64,000 nt of DNA, from assembly GCF_902686445.1 (NCBI RefSeq), contig NC_062219.1, positions 145,992,057 through 146,056,056 of the forward strand. Reading direction: 5' to 3'. Shown piece after piece: positions 38,666-52,416 of the stretch. Below the pieces are notes generated by a model. The model did not search any database. It saw only the letters and a program-made list of their open reading frames with translations, and was not told the origin of the DNA. Position 1 is the first letter of the stretch, and each line of letters opens with the position of its first letter. The DNA is from Sciurus carolinensis. Its lineage: Eukaryota; Chordata; Mammalia; Rodentia; Sciuridae. A program made the position numbers and the translations under genes.

Positions 38666-39576
38666 ACTGGGCACGTGTGCAGACCTACCTGCAGTAGCTG
38701 CCCCTCGGCAGCTTTCACTGCCACCAGGAGGGGCGGTGAACATGCGGCTGCTGCTGGCGTGACCATCGCCGTTTACCATAGAGTGAAAATTTAAAAGCGG
38801 ATGTGGGTCACAACTGACGGCTCCGCCCACAGTAAGCACCTCAGTAGGAGGCGGGATTGTTGAGAGGACACTCTAATGGCACGTGCTGACGTTTGCGTGA
38901 CCGCAAATCTGTGGGTTGAAAGCGGCACCACAGACGTGCCAGTTGTGCCACAGCATCACGGGCAGAGTAGCCGTGATGTCCCTGGGTGATGGACGTCTTA
39001 GCTCCAGTCCAGTCTTACGGGACCACCGCTATCCCTGGGAGCCCCTTGTCTGAGATGCCCTCCTGTGGAGCGCAGCTGTCTGAAGAGGCAGGGGAGGGTG
39101 TGGCGTGATTGCAGAGGTGGTCCCCAGAGACCTGGCCCAGCAGAGCCCAGAGGAGGGGCAGCCAGGAGGTGCTGTGCTGCTTCCCGCTGTGCCCCGGAGT
39201 CCTGGGCTCCTGGGACGCCCTCCGAGGTCGAGGTGCCCTCCTTCCGAAGGCAGGGTCAGCAGTCCAAGCAGTCTCGCCGGCCGGTCAGTGTCTGCACTGG
39301 GCGCCACGAGGACTGGAGCAGGCGCAGGGGGCAGGTGCACTTGGAACAGCAGCCTCCTCCACGCCTGCTCTGGTCATCAGGCTCGTCTGCTTTGTCCCTC
39401 AGTGACATTCGACTGTCCCGCTCTTGCTTATGGCTGTATTTAGGTGGCATATGGACACAGCAGAGTGCTTTTTAAGGACTTGGAGTTCGATTGGGGAGAT
39501 GGTGCTGATATAAAGCAACAGTCCTGGAATCCAGGCACAGGTGCGGAGATGAACTTTCCAGGGGCTTCCCAAGAGC

Positions 39577-39746
39577 AGCGTGAGGTGGAGGCAGGAGGGT
39601 CACCAGTGTGAGGCCAGCCTCAGCAGCTCAGTGAGACCCTGTGTCTGTAAGATTTGAAAGGGTCTGGGGTGTAGCTCAGTGTTGGAGTGCCTGCCTCATG
39701 GAGCTCCAGACCCTGGGCTTGATCCCTAGTACCACCCAAAAAAACC
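39577..39746 (+). mobile_element. B1-ID composite SINE, 5' truncated
   Basis: GTGAGGTGGAGGCAGGAGGG, CAGTGAGACCCTGTGTCTGT, GTCTGGGGTGTAGCTCAGTG and GATCCCTAGTACCACCC with a short A tail. Confidence 0.78.
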
Positions 39747-40552
39747 CAGAGAACAAAAGAGCAGAGCCTGAGAGGCACAGGGTGGAGCAGCGGCCCGGCG
39801 GCCCGGCTGTGGGTCAGGAGCCTATCTCCCCCATGGTGTGGCCACCCTGGGTCTGCAGGCTCCAGCGGAAGTCGGCTTCATTAGCGTCATGCCTTTAGGC
39901 CAGAGGAAGGGCTCTAATTCTGAGAAGCAGGCTCTGCGTGAGTTTAGGTGGGAGATGCGGTGAGCTGGCAGCAGCACAGTTTAGTTTGGTGTCAGAGGAA
40001 AATTGATCAGAGTTGGAGGAATCAGTCCCCGGGAGCAGACGAGCACGTGGACTTGAGAGCATGCAGCATACACTCTTCACAGAGGTCCAGAGGCGCAGGG
40101 GTAGGAGGGACTGTCTGTCTGTCCGCAGGGGGGAGTGTGTCTGCCTCCTGCAGGAGCTGACGGTCTCCGTGACCGGGCAGGTGCTCTCATGGTCCTGCTG
40201 CTGGTGATGTCTGACCTGATGTCCTCACGCACTCGGGCTGCACCTCCAGCTCCCGCTCACCCCAGATCCAGGACTTGCCGGGGAGGCCTCAGGTCCACTG
40301 GGGGTTCTCCAGCGTCAGCTTCTGACTGACGGTCTTTGAGGCGCGTGGCTCTTTGGTTCTTTCCACATGAGCTTCAGATGATTAGGCCGAGGGGTGGTGA
40401 GTAAGTGGTGGCAGGTTGCAGGGCGCCTGCGTAGGGCACGTGCTGAGGGGCCGGGGCTGGCTGCGACCTCGCTGTAGGGAGAGGACAGCAGCCTGCCCTG
40501 GCCACTGCCTTCGTCACGAGAGCTGAGCGAAGCGAGTCTGTCTGTCTGCATA

Positions 40553-40553
<1 letters not shown>

Positions 40554-40591
<38 letters not shown>
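40554..40591. repeat. (AC)n microsatellite, about 19 units
   Basis: A pure AC run, preceded by a short GTCTGTCTGTCTG stretch. Confidence 0.96.
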
Positions 40592-40593
<2 letters not shown>

Positions 40594-42107
40594 GTTTTTA
40601 AAAGTGTTTTGAGATTTTCACTACTAAGACCATGAAGAACAGCACTGTGGTGATTTAGAAGGGTTCCACTAACCCTTGTATTTTCCCTCCACTGACGGGT
40701 CTGAACGTCCCTTGGCTCGGGTGGAGGCCTCGTGGGAAGGGGTGCATCAGATAAGAGCCCAGGAAGCCCTCCTGCTGCCTTGGCCGTTTCCACTTTGACC
40801 CTGCTCACCTTCCCCTTCCTCCCGGCTCTCCTTCTGTCTTCTCCTTTCCAGTGGAAGTTCTTGACCACAGGGAGCTGACCGAAATCAGCTGGCTTGGTAA
40901 GGGGCCAGCTCTCCTCACACTTAGAACCCTTGCCTTATTGGAACTTGTAGAAATGGGAGGGCCCTTCTGACATCAGCTCACTGCCAATCAGATCGACCTG
41001 CTCGCTCTCAGCCAGGTGGTCTGAGGGTCTGCTCCTACGGACTGCTTTCTTGATGATGGCTTCCCTTTGTCTTTTCGCAGGAGGGTGTTCAGCTGCTGTG
41101 TATAAGGTGTGCTGGAGTCTCAGCACAATTTGTTGTATTTTCTAGGAAATGAAGCTCGTAGCGTTTTTGGCAGTTGGCGCATCTGGCTTGGAGCTTTAGA
41201 GTGAGGTCATCCTTGATAAGCTCACCCTCCAAGCCTCTTTTTTGATCTTGTCAGTGCTTGAACTGAAGGACTTGGCTAGAGGTGCCTTTGGTTTCACCTG
41301 CAGCCTGGTCCTAGAGTCCCGTCCTTGTGGAACCCACGGGGCTCTGCAGTTTCCCTCTGCTCGCTCAACCTGAGCTCCAGGAAGGTGGAGATGTGGCCCA
41401 GGTACTGGCCCAGGTGCTGTGTCCTGATGGGTTTCTTCCCGACACCCCCAGGCCTTCTGGCTCTCTCCTGCTGTTTCCCAGAGCCGCGCCTCTTCCCCAC
41501 TTGGCCTGCGCATTCCCACACGGCTCCCACTCCCTGGGCATCGCATGGTCTTTACTTAGCAGCCCCGTCAACAAGTTTGTATTTTATTTTGTTTGAAGTT
41601 CCTATTTCTGTCACCGATAGCCTTTTTGTCCCTTTATATCCTATGTGACCTTGATCACGTAAAGTCCATTGACTTTGGGGATGCTCACAGGTCAGCAGAC
41701 ACAAGAACCAAAGCAACGCCACTGTGATTTTCCCTGTAAAATTGGTTTGCAGCAAACATTAGTGCCTGCGCTAGGAAAGATGAGGGAAGATTTTGTGTTT
41801 GCATGTTCCTGAAGTTGCTGTCTCCGTGGAGGGCTTGGGAGGGAGCTCTGGAAAACCATTCCCCTGGGAAGCACTGGAACACAATGAGAGAACCTTTGAA
41901 AGTGATTCAGAAACAAGTCCTTAGACTGACCGGCTGGCTTTGTGTTCTGGTTATCACCTGGCTAGCTGGTAGGGATTAAGTGAACTCTGTAGACATTTGG
42001 CAGAGTGAACAAACTGGTGTGTGAAGAGCTGCTCGTAGCTGCTGGGTGCTCCTCTCCTTTTTCTGTATTTTGGGGCGGGGTATACTGGAAGTGGAACTGC
42101 ATCTTTG

Positions 42108-42216
42108 GGACTTCGGAACAGGGTCTCTCTGAGTTGCCTACGCTGGCCTGGCACTTGCAGTCCTCCTGCCCCAGCCTCTCCAGTGGCTGGGATCACGGGC
42201 CTCGCCACCAGGCCTG
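42108..42216 (-). mobile_element. B1-type SINE
   Basis: GGAACAGGGTCTCTCTGAGT, GTCCTCCTGCCCCAGCCTCT and GGGATCACGGGCCTCGCCAC give an antisense B1 unit. Confidence 0.7.
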
Positions 42217-44145
42217 CGCCTTGTGTGTGTGCCCGGGGTTCGAGGGCTGTTCTCCGAGCTCTGCTGATCTGGGTTCTGCACAGCCGCCATCGCCCGGTGG
42301 TCACTGCAGGTGTTTTTCCTGCTTTATGAAATGGCACCTCTGTCTCCTGTGTCTGTCGCCCAGTGGGGCAGCTTGCAACCAAGGGTCAGAGTTTTGACCC
42401 GCCTCCCTCTGTCCTCTGGGTTGTGCACTGTTCTGCGGTGAGTTTTACACTGGAACAGTCTGGCCTTGGGTGAGGTGGACCCCTGCTGTGATGGCAGTTG
42501 CCGCTCTCACATCTGGCGGACAGTGACCCAGCGTCAGCTCCACAGGCCGCGGTCGAGGACGTGCAGCTCGGCCTGGGTCTCTGACTGCTCCTCTGTCCCA
42601 TGGCTTTAATGTCCTTGGAAGCTAAACAGTAGCACCCCACGGGCTGCCCTTCCTTGGAAGCCAGTGGAGGAGGGAGTGGGTTGAGGCCAGCTCAGACACC
42701 CCAGGCCGTGCAGCAAGCTCTTCCAGCGCCAGGTGACGCGGGGACCAGAAGTCGGCTTTGGAGGCTGATCTCAGCCTCCGATTGAGTGAGTACTATAGCA
42801 GAGGGCTGAGCGCTGGGTCTCTGCTAGGCCAAGCTGCCTGTCCTTTGTCTTCTACTTCTGCTTTCCTGTCAAGAGGGTAGTGACACCAAGTGAACTGAGA
42901 CCAGAGTAGTTCGAGAAAGCAGGTCCTAGTAACACCGAGGAGCAGGTCCCCAGCACGAGGGTCTGGTTGGGATGTATTCCTGAAGAGACTGAACGGTAGC
43001 AAAGGGAGGCATCGCCTGTACCAGTCTGCCGTCCCAAGTTGGTAGACTCTGGGTTTTAAAAGTCGCACGTTCAGCTGCAGAATGCTTTCCTGCCCAGCAT
43101 TGCTGCTTCCCTTTTCTAGGTAACTCGAATTTATTATACTAAATCGTGTATTTGATGCCTCTTTTCTGTGCGTTCAGTTCTGTGGATGTCTTTATCATCA
43201 TGGTGGCCAGGAGCTTGGCTTCATGCCCTGATTTTAGCATTCATTAGCTGTGCTTCTGGGCGAGCCTTCAGCTTTCCTGACTCCTGATTTGCCCTCCTCT
43301 GAGTCCAGCAGCAGGCCCAGGGTGGCATCGTTCGTCTGCCTGTCAATTCCTCGGTATCCCAGAGTAAGGAAGTCATTATTGAGGGCATCTCGGGCACAGC
43401 CGCGTTCTGCCCAGGTGCTGGTGGCTGGATGGTGGCGGTGCCATGGTGGGGGAGTGCTTCTCCAAGATCTCCTGTTCATGTGGGCGAAGGTCCTTGACTA
43501 AACTGTCCCTTTAATTCTTTCTTCTCTGAAGCCAGTGAAACTCTTCTCAGATTAAAGCATTTTTGTCCTATGTTCCTATGTTCGACCCCTTTGAGTCCCT
43601 GTTGCAGCTTGGGCTTACTGCTCTGGGACCTGTGGGGAAGTTGGTGTGCTGTTGCCATTCTCTTCAAAGTGCACGTCGCAGCTGCAGACCCTGACTTGTG
43701 CACCCAGGAATCCTGGGAGTGGCCAGCTGGGGCCACTCTCCTGTCTGGAACCTAAGATCACCTGGTAGTTCCCACGGCAGCTACAAGTCGTCTTTCCTTG
43801 TAGACCTCACTGGGGTCTGCCTCTTTGTACAGTTTGAGTAGAATTCCTAGAAATTCCATGCAATAGGATCTCTTCATGGGTGCCCATCAGTTATGAAAGG
43901 AGGAATTTATTTAAGTGTGATGATAAAATGAAACATTGCTGTAGAGGGTTCACTTGACACAGAAAGTTTCAGCAGAGTACTGAAGATACCTCATCTGTTG
44001 GCATGAGGTTGAGCTGGTGGATTAAAATATAAGTGCATATTTTAAAGCATCTGGCTGGATGGTTGATGATTTGACATGAGAAAATACAAGGCCCCAGGTT
44101 TACCTAGTACTTGGACCTGCCTCTGGCAGATTCATGCAACTGAGG

Positions 44146-44450
44146 GCTGCGTACTGTAACAAAATGCCCAACATAATCAACTTTCAAAATCCGAGAGTTG
44201 GCTCATAGTTTTGGAGGTTCCATGCTGTGGTTGGTCTGCCCTGCTGCTTTAGGGCCTATGGCAGGCCTGGAAGGAAGCAGAAGAGAAGAGAGCCCAGGGT
44301 CCCAGTCCCTGTCAAGGCATGCCCTGAAGAGCAGAGGACTTCTAACTGGTCCCACCCTTAAAGGTCCTGTCTCATTCGAGTAGCCCGACAGGATAGACCA
44401 AGCCTTTTGCTTAATGCATGGTCTTCCAGGGATTGTCGGATCCGAGCCAC
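44146..44450 (-). mobile_element. MaLR-like LTR fragment
   Basis: TACTGTAACAAAATGCCCAA, GGCTCATAGTTTTGGAGGTT, and GACCAAGCCTTTTGCTTAAT occur in the order of an antisense MaLR LTR. It is diverged and without coding potential. Confidence 0.45.
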
Positions 44451-47104
44451 AGCAGGACCTGAGGGGTGGAGCACCCTAACATCGGGAGTTGGGACGGGGT
44501 CACCTTCAGGTTCCGAGCTGCTCGCCTCTTTCCCGAGAGCACCCGCAGAGCTCCAGGGCTGGTGAGATAGGTTGGGCCTAGAGACCTGGTTGCCTTCTCC
44601 TGGACAGTGGGCACCTTGAGGAGGTAGCTGAGCCCTGGGCCACGCTTGGATGACTGCCACCCGGGTGGGTTGAGGGTCCTGCTGTGTTTCAAGAGCAGCT
44701 TCAGCCATGGGTCTTCCTGTGCTGCTTCTACCACCTGCCTCCATTCCCTCTCTCTAGAATGTTCTGGATGACCTCCGGTGGGTGGGGAGGGATGCTCTCC
44801 ATTAAAATGGCTCTGGCTACATGGGGGGAAGACTGGAGCATTGGTGTGTGAGAAGGACGCGCCCTTCCCTTCCCACGCCTGTTTCGTTCCTTTGTTTTCA
44901 GGATTGACTGAAGAGCTGGGAGGGCCCCCGCCCGGGGCTCTTTGACTGCCAGTGAAGGAGGTGCGTGCTCAAATGGGTTTTCTGCCGGAGAGCCTGGGCG
45001 AGGCCTGATGACCACAACCACCTTCTCTCTCAGGTGGAGGGAGGCGGACAGTCGGCTGCTCTCACTGGCCGCCCTTGGCTCCTTTTCGTGTGCTGTGTGT
45101 GGGAAATCCAGCCACACCTGTGCCCAGGCTGAGGCGCCACCCCTGAAATGCAGGGGAACAAGGTGTGGAAACGAGGTACTGATGTGGCAGCCTTGGCCCG
45201 AGTTCTGACTCGACTGCGTGTCTAGGCGAACAGTGTCATTTCTGCTGTTACTTTGGAGAATCTAGAACCCAGGCACTCAGTGCTGGCCTGCTTTATTTTG
45301 TTTCTGCGTAACTGAGCATCTGGGTGGCTCGGGTGTGATGCAGGACAGCTGACCTCTGAAGGGTGGCAGGAGAGTGAGCGCCTTCCTGACGGCGCCCCAC
45401 GCTGCCCTGCTGGACCTGTGTGCGCAGTGCTCTTCCTCAAGCAGGGGCTCGGACCTAGGAGTCTCCTGCAAGAGCTGGGTCCCCAGGGGAGCTCAGTTTT
45501 GCAAACATTACACAACTCTTGTGTTGTCCTTGACAAGCCAGTGAGCATCCTAATGGAAATGGACTTGTCTGTTAAAATGCGTAATCTGGAATGACTTGGA
45601 CAGCACCACCAGGGCTTCTAACCGTGGGTGGAAACTCCAGGGTCACGGTAACAGTGCCTGCAGCAGCTCCATTGTGATAGCTCACCCTGGCGGTTCTCAC
45701 GGTGAGCACGCACACGCAGCACCTCAGATGACCCCTGCAGGAGGGGCCTCAGTGACTTTTTGGAAATAAAACAAGACAAGGCTTTGCTTTGTGTGTGTTT
45801 ATAATACAAGTCGGCATTTGGCGTGCCTGAGTTTTGGGAAAGTGTTCTCAGTGGTGGTTTGTCCCATTGGGGTAAGTGCAGCAGGTGAGAGGAATTAATA
45901 ACTGGGTTTGGAATGTATTTGGATTTGGCGTTTCCTTGGTGGTGTGAGCCCTTCGTTATCCTTTGCAGAAGAGAATGTGGTGAAGTTCACTGCGGAAGTC
46001 GGCCTCTGTTGTGTATTCCTCAAATGCTTCTTTCATTTATGGAAATTGGAAGGAATGGGCAAGGTTATTTTTCCCCTTTGTGCACATCTTTTTCTGGAGA
46101 GGGGTATTTCTCCAAAGACTTTAAACAGTGTGTCACTGGACCCCCAGCTGGAACGATGTAATTGCTTTGGAACCACGTAGGGGCGTGTGTGTGAGGGCCC
46201 AGGGCTGTCATGCAGACGTGTCCCCGCATGTGCACCCACGCGGGCTCCTTGCTCAGGGGCGGCAGGCGGCGCTCGCCTCCGTGGGTTCATGGACGAGGCG
46301 CCCCCGCTGACGAGTCTTCATTCAAGTTCCCCTGGGATGTCCTCGCTCCTCATTTTAACCTCTGGCAGCTCCGGTGTTCCTGTTGAGGCAAGACACTATT
46401 CCAAAAATTTGGAACACGGGGTGGGAGCTTATTGTTGACAAGCTGTAGTACGTGTCTGGTCAGGTTGCGACACGTGAACGCCTCAGTGTCCCCCTGCGCT
46501 GTCGGGGCAGTGCAGTTGGCTAGAGGCCCCTTGGCATAATCATCAGCACACATTTCAGAATTGGAACCACTGTGGCTGCGACCTCAGGCAGCCTTTCTGT
46601 GTGTGTTTTTTTTGAGAGAGAGATTGCCGGAGCGCCTTCTGCTTAGCTCCTGGTGGAAACGACACGTCGGGAGGACCGGGGCTGGCCACAGGTGCTGGCA
46701 GGCCTGTATCAGGAGCACGTGTGGCTGAACAGCCCTGGACTCTGAGGACCCAGGAGTCCTCGTCTCCAGTGCCTGGCCCACGATGAAGGGCCTGCACTGC
46801 CCCTGAGCTGTTAGTGGAGTTGAAGTCTCCAGTAGCTCCTCTAGGGCGACCATCCCGGCCCGGTGTCTTCGCCCTTCCGTAGTGTATGCTAGGCTTTTCC
46901 AGCTGACCCCTCAGGCTGCACCTGTATACCCAGCACAACTGGCCACTGTTCCAGGTGGCAGTATTAGAGGCCCACCTTCTTCCATACTTCTGTGGCAAAT
47001 GGCCAGGCAATGCACTGGTCCTAACCAGGTGTCATGGAGCCAGTTATTTTGTGTCTTGATGCCTTAGTCTTTTGTTGTATGAAATGCTTTTGACACCTGA
47101 CTCA

Positions 47105-47420
47105 GATGTGGAAGCTTGAGAGGAAAAAAAGGGAAAGAAAGTGGTGGAGGGGTGGGATTGTGTATCATAAAGATAAAGGGAGATCAGTGAAAGAGGAGGA
47201 GAGAGGGGGAAGGAGGAAACAGACTCCCAAGTGCATATTAAATACGCCAGTCCAAAAGAAGGCGGGGAGCAAAAGGAGGACGAGTAGAGGAAGGAGAAGA
47301 GAGGGCCAGAAGGGGGAAGGGGCTGAAATGTAGTCGATCAATTCCATGCATGTGGTCCCTCCATGGACCCAGCTTCTATGTATGACTGTAATGTTCTAAT
47401 AAAAGCAAAAACATAAAAAC
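47105..47420 (+). mobile_element. L1 3' end with GA-rich tract
   Basis: A purine-rich stretch (about 47115-47330) leads to CCATGCATGTGGTCCCTCCA and ends in TGTTCTAATAAAAGCAAAAA. This layout fits a squirrel-type L1 3' UTR with a polyadenylation-like signal. A simple GA-rich tract plus a chance AATAAA is the alternative. Confidence 0.5.
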
Positions 47421-50402
47421 CCATGAGGATTGTGGGAAGATAGGGGTTGGGAGTTCCCCCCAACAAGAATGAGACTGCTTTCTGGTTTCAAGAAAACATT
47501 TTGAATTTCGCATTGTGATGGTCCCACCACCCTGTGAAAATCCTAAAGTCTGCTGAACTGCGCCTCGGTGGCTGAGTTACATGGCTCTTGAATTATAGCC
47601 TAAGTGGAGGGCACCTCTTGAGGGCTAAAGGAAGTGCCAGGAGCAGCACCTGCCACCTGGCATGTGCTTAGGCAGGGGCGCTGTCCTGTCCTGGGCTTTT
47701 CTGGGGACTGGCAGTCCATACCAAATTGAATGGGATGAATTTACTGTTTTGAGAATCTGAAGTTTAGCGGTATGTGACTGACTGGTTTATCTTTCTGTCA
47801 TGTACCTTGACACTGGGTGGCTGAGTTGTTTACCAGGATTTTCTCAGCTGAATTATCCAACCTGTCTTTAGGGGAATCTTAAGTTACTCAGGAAGTTTTG
47901 CTGTTCCCAGAGCCTATAAAGTGTGTGAATGGCATTTTTGGAAGCCACTGTTTCCTGGGTGGAGGTGCGTGGAGACCAGCAGCTGGGAGGATCCAGGGTG
48001 CCCGCTCAGCAGCTGTGAAGCAGTCCCGGGACAATAAACAGGGCTGCCTTTCTGCGTTGCCCATTTCTGCCTGTTAACTGTCATCTTCTGTGTTTCCTCT
48101 GCTAGTGCTTTTATTCTGCAGATCCCCAGCTCTCCCACAGTTTTGTATGTGCCCTGTGTTACTGGGCGCATTTAGTTTGCATACATGTTTTCAGAGTCTT
48201 CCTCCTAGTCTGTTGGGATTCCTGGTTCAAATGCGAGGTGTTCTTAACCCTTACCTCTCGGGTGGTTGACCTTTTGAATATAAGGTTTTTTAAAATCCCA
48301 AACTGCGCAAATGCTTTATTCATTTGTTCAAGAGTTCCTGCCGTTTCCTTCACGTATCATGGGCTGTCTTATTTCTTGAGAGTGATAAAGCATGGGAACC
48401 CCTTGCCCAGATGTTCTGCTGTGCATGCACGTGGGCACGCATGTGCACACACACACACCCCTCTGTATTTTGGAAGGCGCAAACACCTTCAAATCTACTG
48501 GCTCGGCCAGGCTCCTTAGGTTATCAGTCCGTTCCTGCATCCCTTTGGGAGCCAGGAGGGTAGGAAACCATTTTTCAATGACACTGATATCTGGCCTTGA
48601 TATATGATATTTCTCTCACCCTGACCTTTATATACTTGTAAAAGTTTGAACAGCTTTTTAAACGTTGGCACAGTGAGGTACATGAACATACTGTCTTTAA
48701 GTGGCAGATGTAGTAGCCCAGTCTGCTGCTTCATATCATTGCATGTCATGCTCACATTTTTAGATTTTTAGAGTGGCAAGCAACTAAATTGATTAAAGAA
48801 ATATTCTCCTATAGAATTCTTCTATAGAAAAGGATGAAAATGCAGCTGACTTGAAGGATTCCACTTTTCAGAGGGGTTTCATTGGGTGAAACTTCCAGAG
48901 CTTTGCAGGCGTGCACTGCAGAGTAGACCTTGACCAGGGTGCTTAGGTCGGGTGCTTGGAGGCTGCTGTGGGTTCCGTCTCGTGGAGTCCCTGGACGCTG
49001 GCTCCCTGTGAGTGAGCTGCTGCTTAGCTGGGAAGAGCGTGGAGCTTCTGTGCCCGAAAGCCATGTCCTCCTGCGTCCTGGTTTTGCACGTGGATGCTGT
49101 AGCTGAACTGGCTGTTTTGCCCCGGAGCACACCGGGTGCAGGGCTCACACATGCTGCAGCCAGATCCTTCTCATTTGCTGGCTCAGGTTGGCAGGCATTC
49201 CATTGTTTTCAGACAATAGTGACTCCAAGTTGAACAGGCTCCAGAGACCAAGTGCAGTTTCTGTACAGAACAAGACTGTCATGCCAGCAAGTGGATGGAG
49301 CCTACGTCTGGCCAGAGTTGGGGCACCTGTGATAGTGCGAAGCTTCCATTTGCCACACGTGGCCGAGCGGCCACTTGCCATGGCGCTCCTTCCTGCAGCA
49401 CATCTCTGCACCTGCCCGCCTCCCTGTTCTGGGATTTGGCACCGGGAGAATGTCTCTTCACCTGGGAGTTTGTTCTGTCTTCAGGAGTCTTCTTTCCTTC
49501 TCGTCCTTCGTTCTCCCTCCTGAGGGTGCTTCCCCCAGCTTCCTGGAATGGCTCTTGTCCCTGTGGCTCTATCCAGGAGGTGGGGGTGCTTCAGAATCAT
49601 GGCTGCTTGGACCAGGCACCAAGAGCTCCCAGGATACCCAGAGCTTTGGTCAGACCCAGTGAAGCCACCAGGACTGCCTCTGCTGCGGGCCTTGGGCCTT
49701 GCTTAATCAGCAGGACAGGGGCCTTGGGGTGTGGGAGGAGCTCCGGGTTTGCTGGCTTTGTGGGCTCGCCCCGAAAGACACTCCCCTCCCACGTGGGTCG
49801 TCTTTGCAGCTAGAGCTTGGAAAAGAAGTCCTCACAGCTCCCTTCTTGAAGGCCACACATTTTGTGCACTTGATGTGAAAGGCTTCCCGAGGCCTGGGAA
49901 TGAGGGAGTTGGCTGGCGTGTTCTTGGAGGGAGTTGCAGGCAGATGTGCTGGTGGAGGTCTCTAGTTGAGCAGGGTTTCAAAGACCCTTTCCAGAGTGAC
50001 CCCGAGGCCTCACCCAGGCTGCTCTCCTGGTCTCAGCAGCTGAGCAGAGCTCCTTGCCAGCGTGGTTGAGGACAGACGGCAAGTGTAGCTTTCCCCCATT
50101 CAAAGGAGCGCAGTCACAGAGGCTTCTGAAGTAACTCCTTTGGCCCATTTCTTTTCCCATTCCTCATTGGGAGCAAGTCTGATGTTCTCAGAGATGAAGT
50201 GACCCTCAATCAAAATACCAGCCTTTGGACTTAAAGATTTTGCTTGCTATGGTGTGAAAACACTTGTCTATAGACCATTTAACTTTCAGAGTATGTGTAT
50301 ACAAATCAATATATCTGTCCCAGTTCATTAACGTAAAGCTGTTTGTATCTGAGTACAATACCGTCCCTAATATGGCTCGCCGTGATGAATGCTTAAGCTA
50401 GT

Positions 50403-50423
50403 CCAATTATTCCTGTTAATTGG
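50403..50423. promoter_or_regulatory. Homeodomain-type inverted repeat
   Basis: CCAATTA and TAATTGG form perfect 7-base arms around a 7-base spacer, inside AT-rich unique intron. TAATTG is the core of many homeodomain sites. Function is inference only. Confidence 0.35.
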
Positions 50424-51237
50424 GGACAGTGTGTGGAGAACTTCTGTACATTGAAGTCTTTTGGTCTTGTGTTCACAGGGTTTAGTCTTCCCCTGTGAGA
50501 GTGATTTTTTTTTTTTCCTTGTCCCCTTCCCCTTCTCTTCCTTTCTTGAAAATCTTACAAATTAAGACAAAAGATAATTACTTGGAGGGGCAAAACTGGC
50601 AGGTTCCCACGACACTTAAAATTAATGAGCTGTTGAGTACAAAATATACCTTGTCTGGGACTCTGACGCCTTTGCCCAATCCTTCCCTCCCCCGCTTCCT
50701 TCCCATTTAACACATGATTTGACTTTTTGGCTGTGTTTGCTGTTGGGGTAGATGGCTGCTATAAAAAGGCAAGATGGTTACAGAACGTGACTTTTAATTT
50801 TGCGTGTTTGAAAGCGTTCCCCCTTTCCAGGCTATCTTATCACACTCTTCTTCAGCAGCACCCGCCTCTGCAGTCCCGGTGCAGTGTGAGGTCCGGTGTG
50901 TAGCGGCAGAGGCCTCCCTCGCTGCCTCTAGTGTGGCGGCTCCGCTGGGTCTCTGCTTTGCGGGACCTGGCTCCTCAGCCTTCTCTTGGGGAGACACTGG
51001 GTGCGGGCTGCAGTAGGACAGAGGGTCGAGAGTGTCTTCAGGTGCAGATAGTGCTTGACGGAGCAGCCGCTGTTGGCAGGTCAGAGAGCGCTGCAGCCTG
51101 CCCACAGTCTGGAACCACTGCCCTCCACGGTCCACTTGTGAGAGAGCATGCGTGCTCGCTGACCCCACGAGTGCAGGGCAAGAGCTGCCAACCCTGCCCA
51201 GGCCCAGACCTGTGCTCCCTGCGTCCTCATTGAGATC

Positions 51238-51350
51238 TGAGTGAGGTGGGTACTGCTTTCATCTCCATTTTAGTTGCCAAGATTTGGGCAGGTAACCAGA
51301 CCAAGGTCCAGTAGTTGGCAAATCATCTTGGACCCAGAATCTGAGCACCA
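51238..51350 (-). mobile_element. MIR-like SINE fragment
   Basis: GAGGTGGGTACTGCTTTCAT with CTCCATTTTAG, then GGGCAGGTAACCAGACCAAG, follows the MIR core in antisense (counterpart of the CTCATCTGTAAAATGGGGA segment). Confidence 0.5.
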
Positions 51351-52150
51351 GGTACAGCAAGAGGCCAGAAAGTGGGAAGTGGGGTCCAACACGGTGACTT
51401 CAGGGATTTGGTCTCAGGACACCTTCGCAGTCTTAAAAAACGATTAGGGGGAGTGGACTCCCAAGTGTTTAAAAATGTAAATCATAAGTATTTAGCATAT
51501 TAAAACTGAAACTGAAGACATTTTTAACTGTTCATTTGAAAATGGTACAGTCCCATCATATGCTGACACAAATGGCTTTTTCAAGAAAATTACAAGGGAG
51601 CTAGTTGGTGAGGAGAGGTGGCTGTTCTGTAGCTGTGCGTCTGTCTGTCTGCGGTGCCTGCCTTAGTAGTCAACAGCTGGGCCTTGTCCACTTCTGCTCC
51701 CAGCTGTGTACATGGAGTCCTGGTTGGTCCCCTGCCCTGTGCAGGTGTTCAGCGGAGCCGCCTTCAGGACGGTTTCTCTCTGACAGGGGGCCACGCGGGG
51801 CATGGGATGTGCTTGGTGTGTGCTGCTTGCTCAGCACTCAGCAGCTGTGGAATCGCCTGGAAACCTTGACTGTGTTGTGCTGTTACATCAAGACTCATTG
51901 GTTTCTGTTTGACTTTGAATGCAAGTTCATAACCTCCTGTGTTGATCATTCGAAGATGACGGCCCATTGAGTTGATGCACATCTTCCAATTACCGGCACG
52001 TTTCATTATACAGTATCAAAAAGGTCACGAGTTTCCACTGACCTCATTGGGAAAGTCTTGGGTGGTAAGTGGCGCTCAGACTTGCCATTTTCCAAAACTT
52101 ATTTTTTTGCCCAAAGTGTGAGCCTTTGTGTAGAGGTTGTTATTTTCTTT

Positions 52151-52194
52151 TCCCTCCCTCCCTCCCTCCCTCCCTCCCTCCCTCCCTCCCTCCC
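52151..52194. repeat. (TCCC)n microsatellite, 11 units
   Basis: A pure TCCC run of 44 bp. Confidence 0.97.
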
Positions 52195-52214
52195 TTCCTC
52201 CTCATTTCTCTTAT

Positions 52215-52384
52215 GTACATGCCTGGGAATGGAACTGCTGGGTTACGTGGTGACCATGTCACCTTGTGAGGAACTTCTGGCTGCAGCGCCTTCAGCTTCC
52301 ACCAGCAGCGCCGTGGGGACCCACGTCTCCTCATGACCCTTCTTTGGTGATGGCCACCCCAGGGGTGTGAACTGGCATCTCCTG

Positions 52385-52387
<3 letters not shown>
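52215..52387 (-). mobile_element. L1 ORF2 3'-end remnant (antisense)
   Basis: TGGGAATGGAACTGCTGGGT, CTTCCACCAGCAGCGCCGTG, GTGATGGCCACCCCAGGGGT and GTGAACTGGCATCTCCTGTG track, at high divergence, the antisense of the L1 ORF2 3' region. It is non-coding now. Confidence 0.5.
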
Positions 52388-52416
<29 letters not shown>

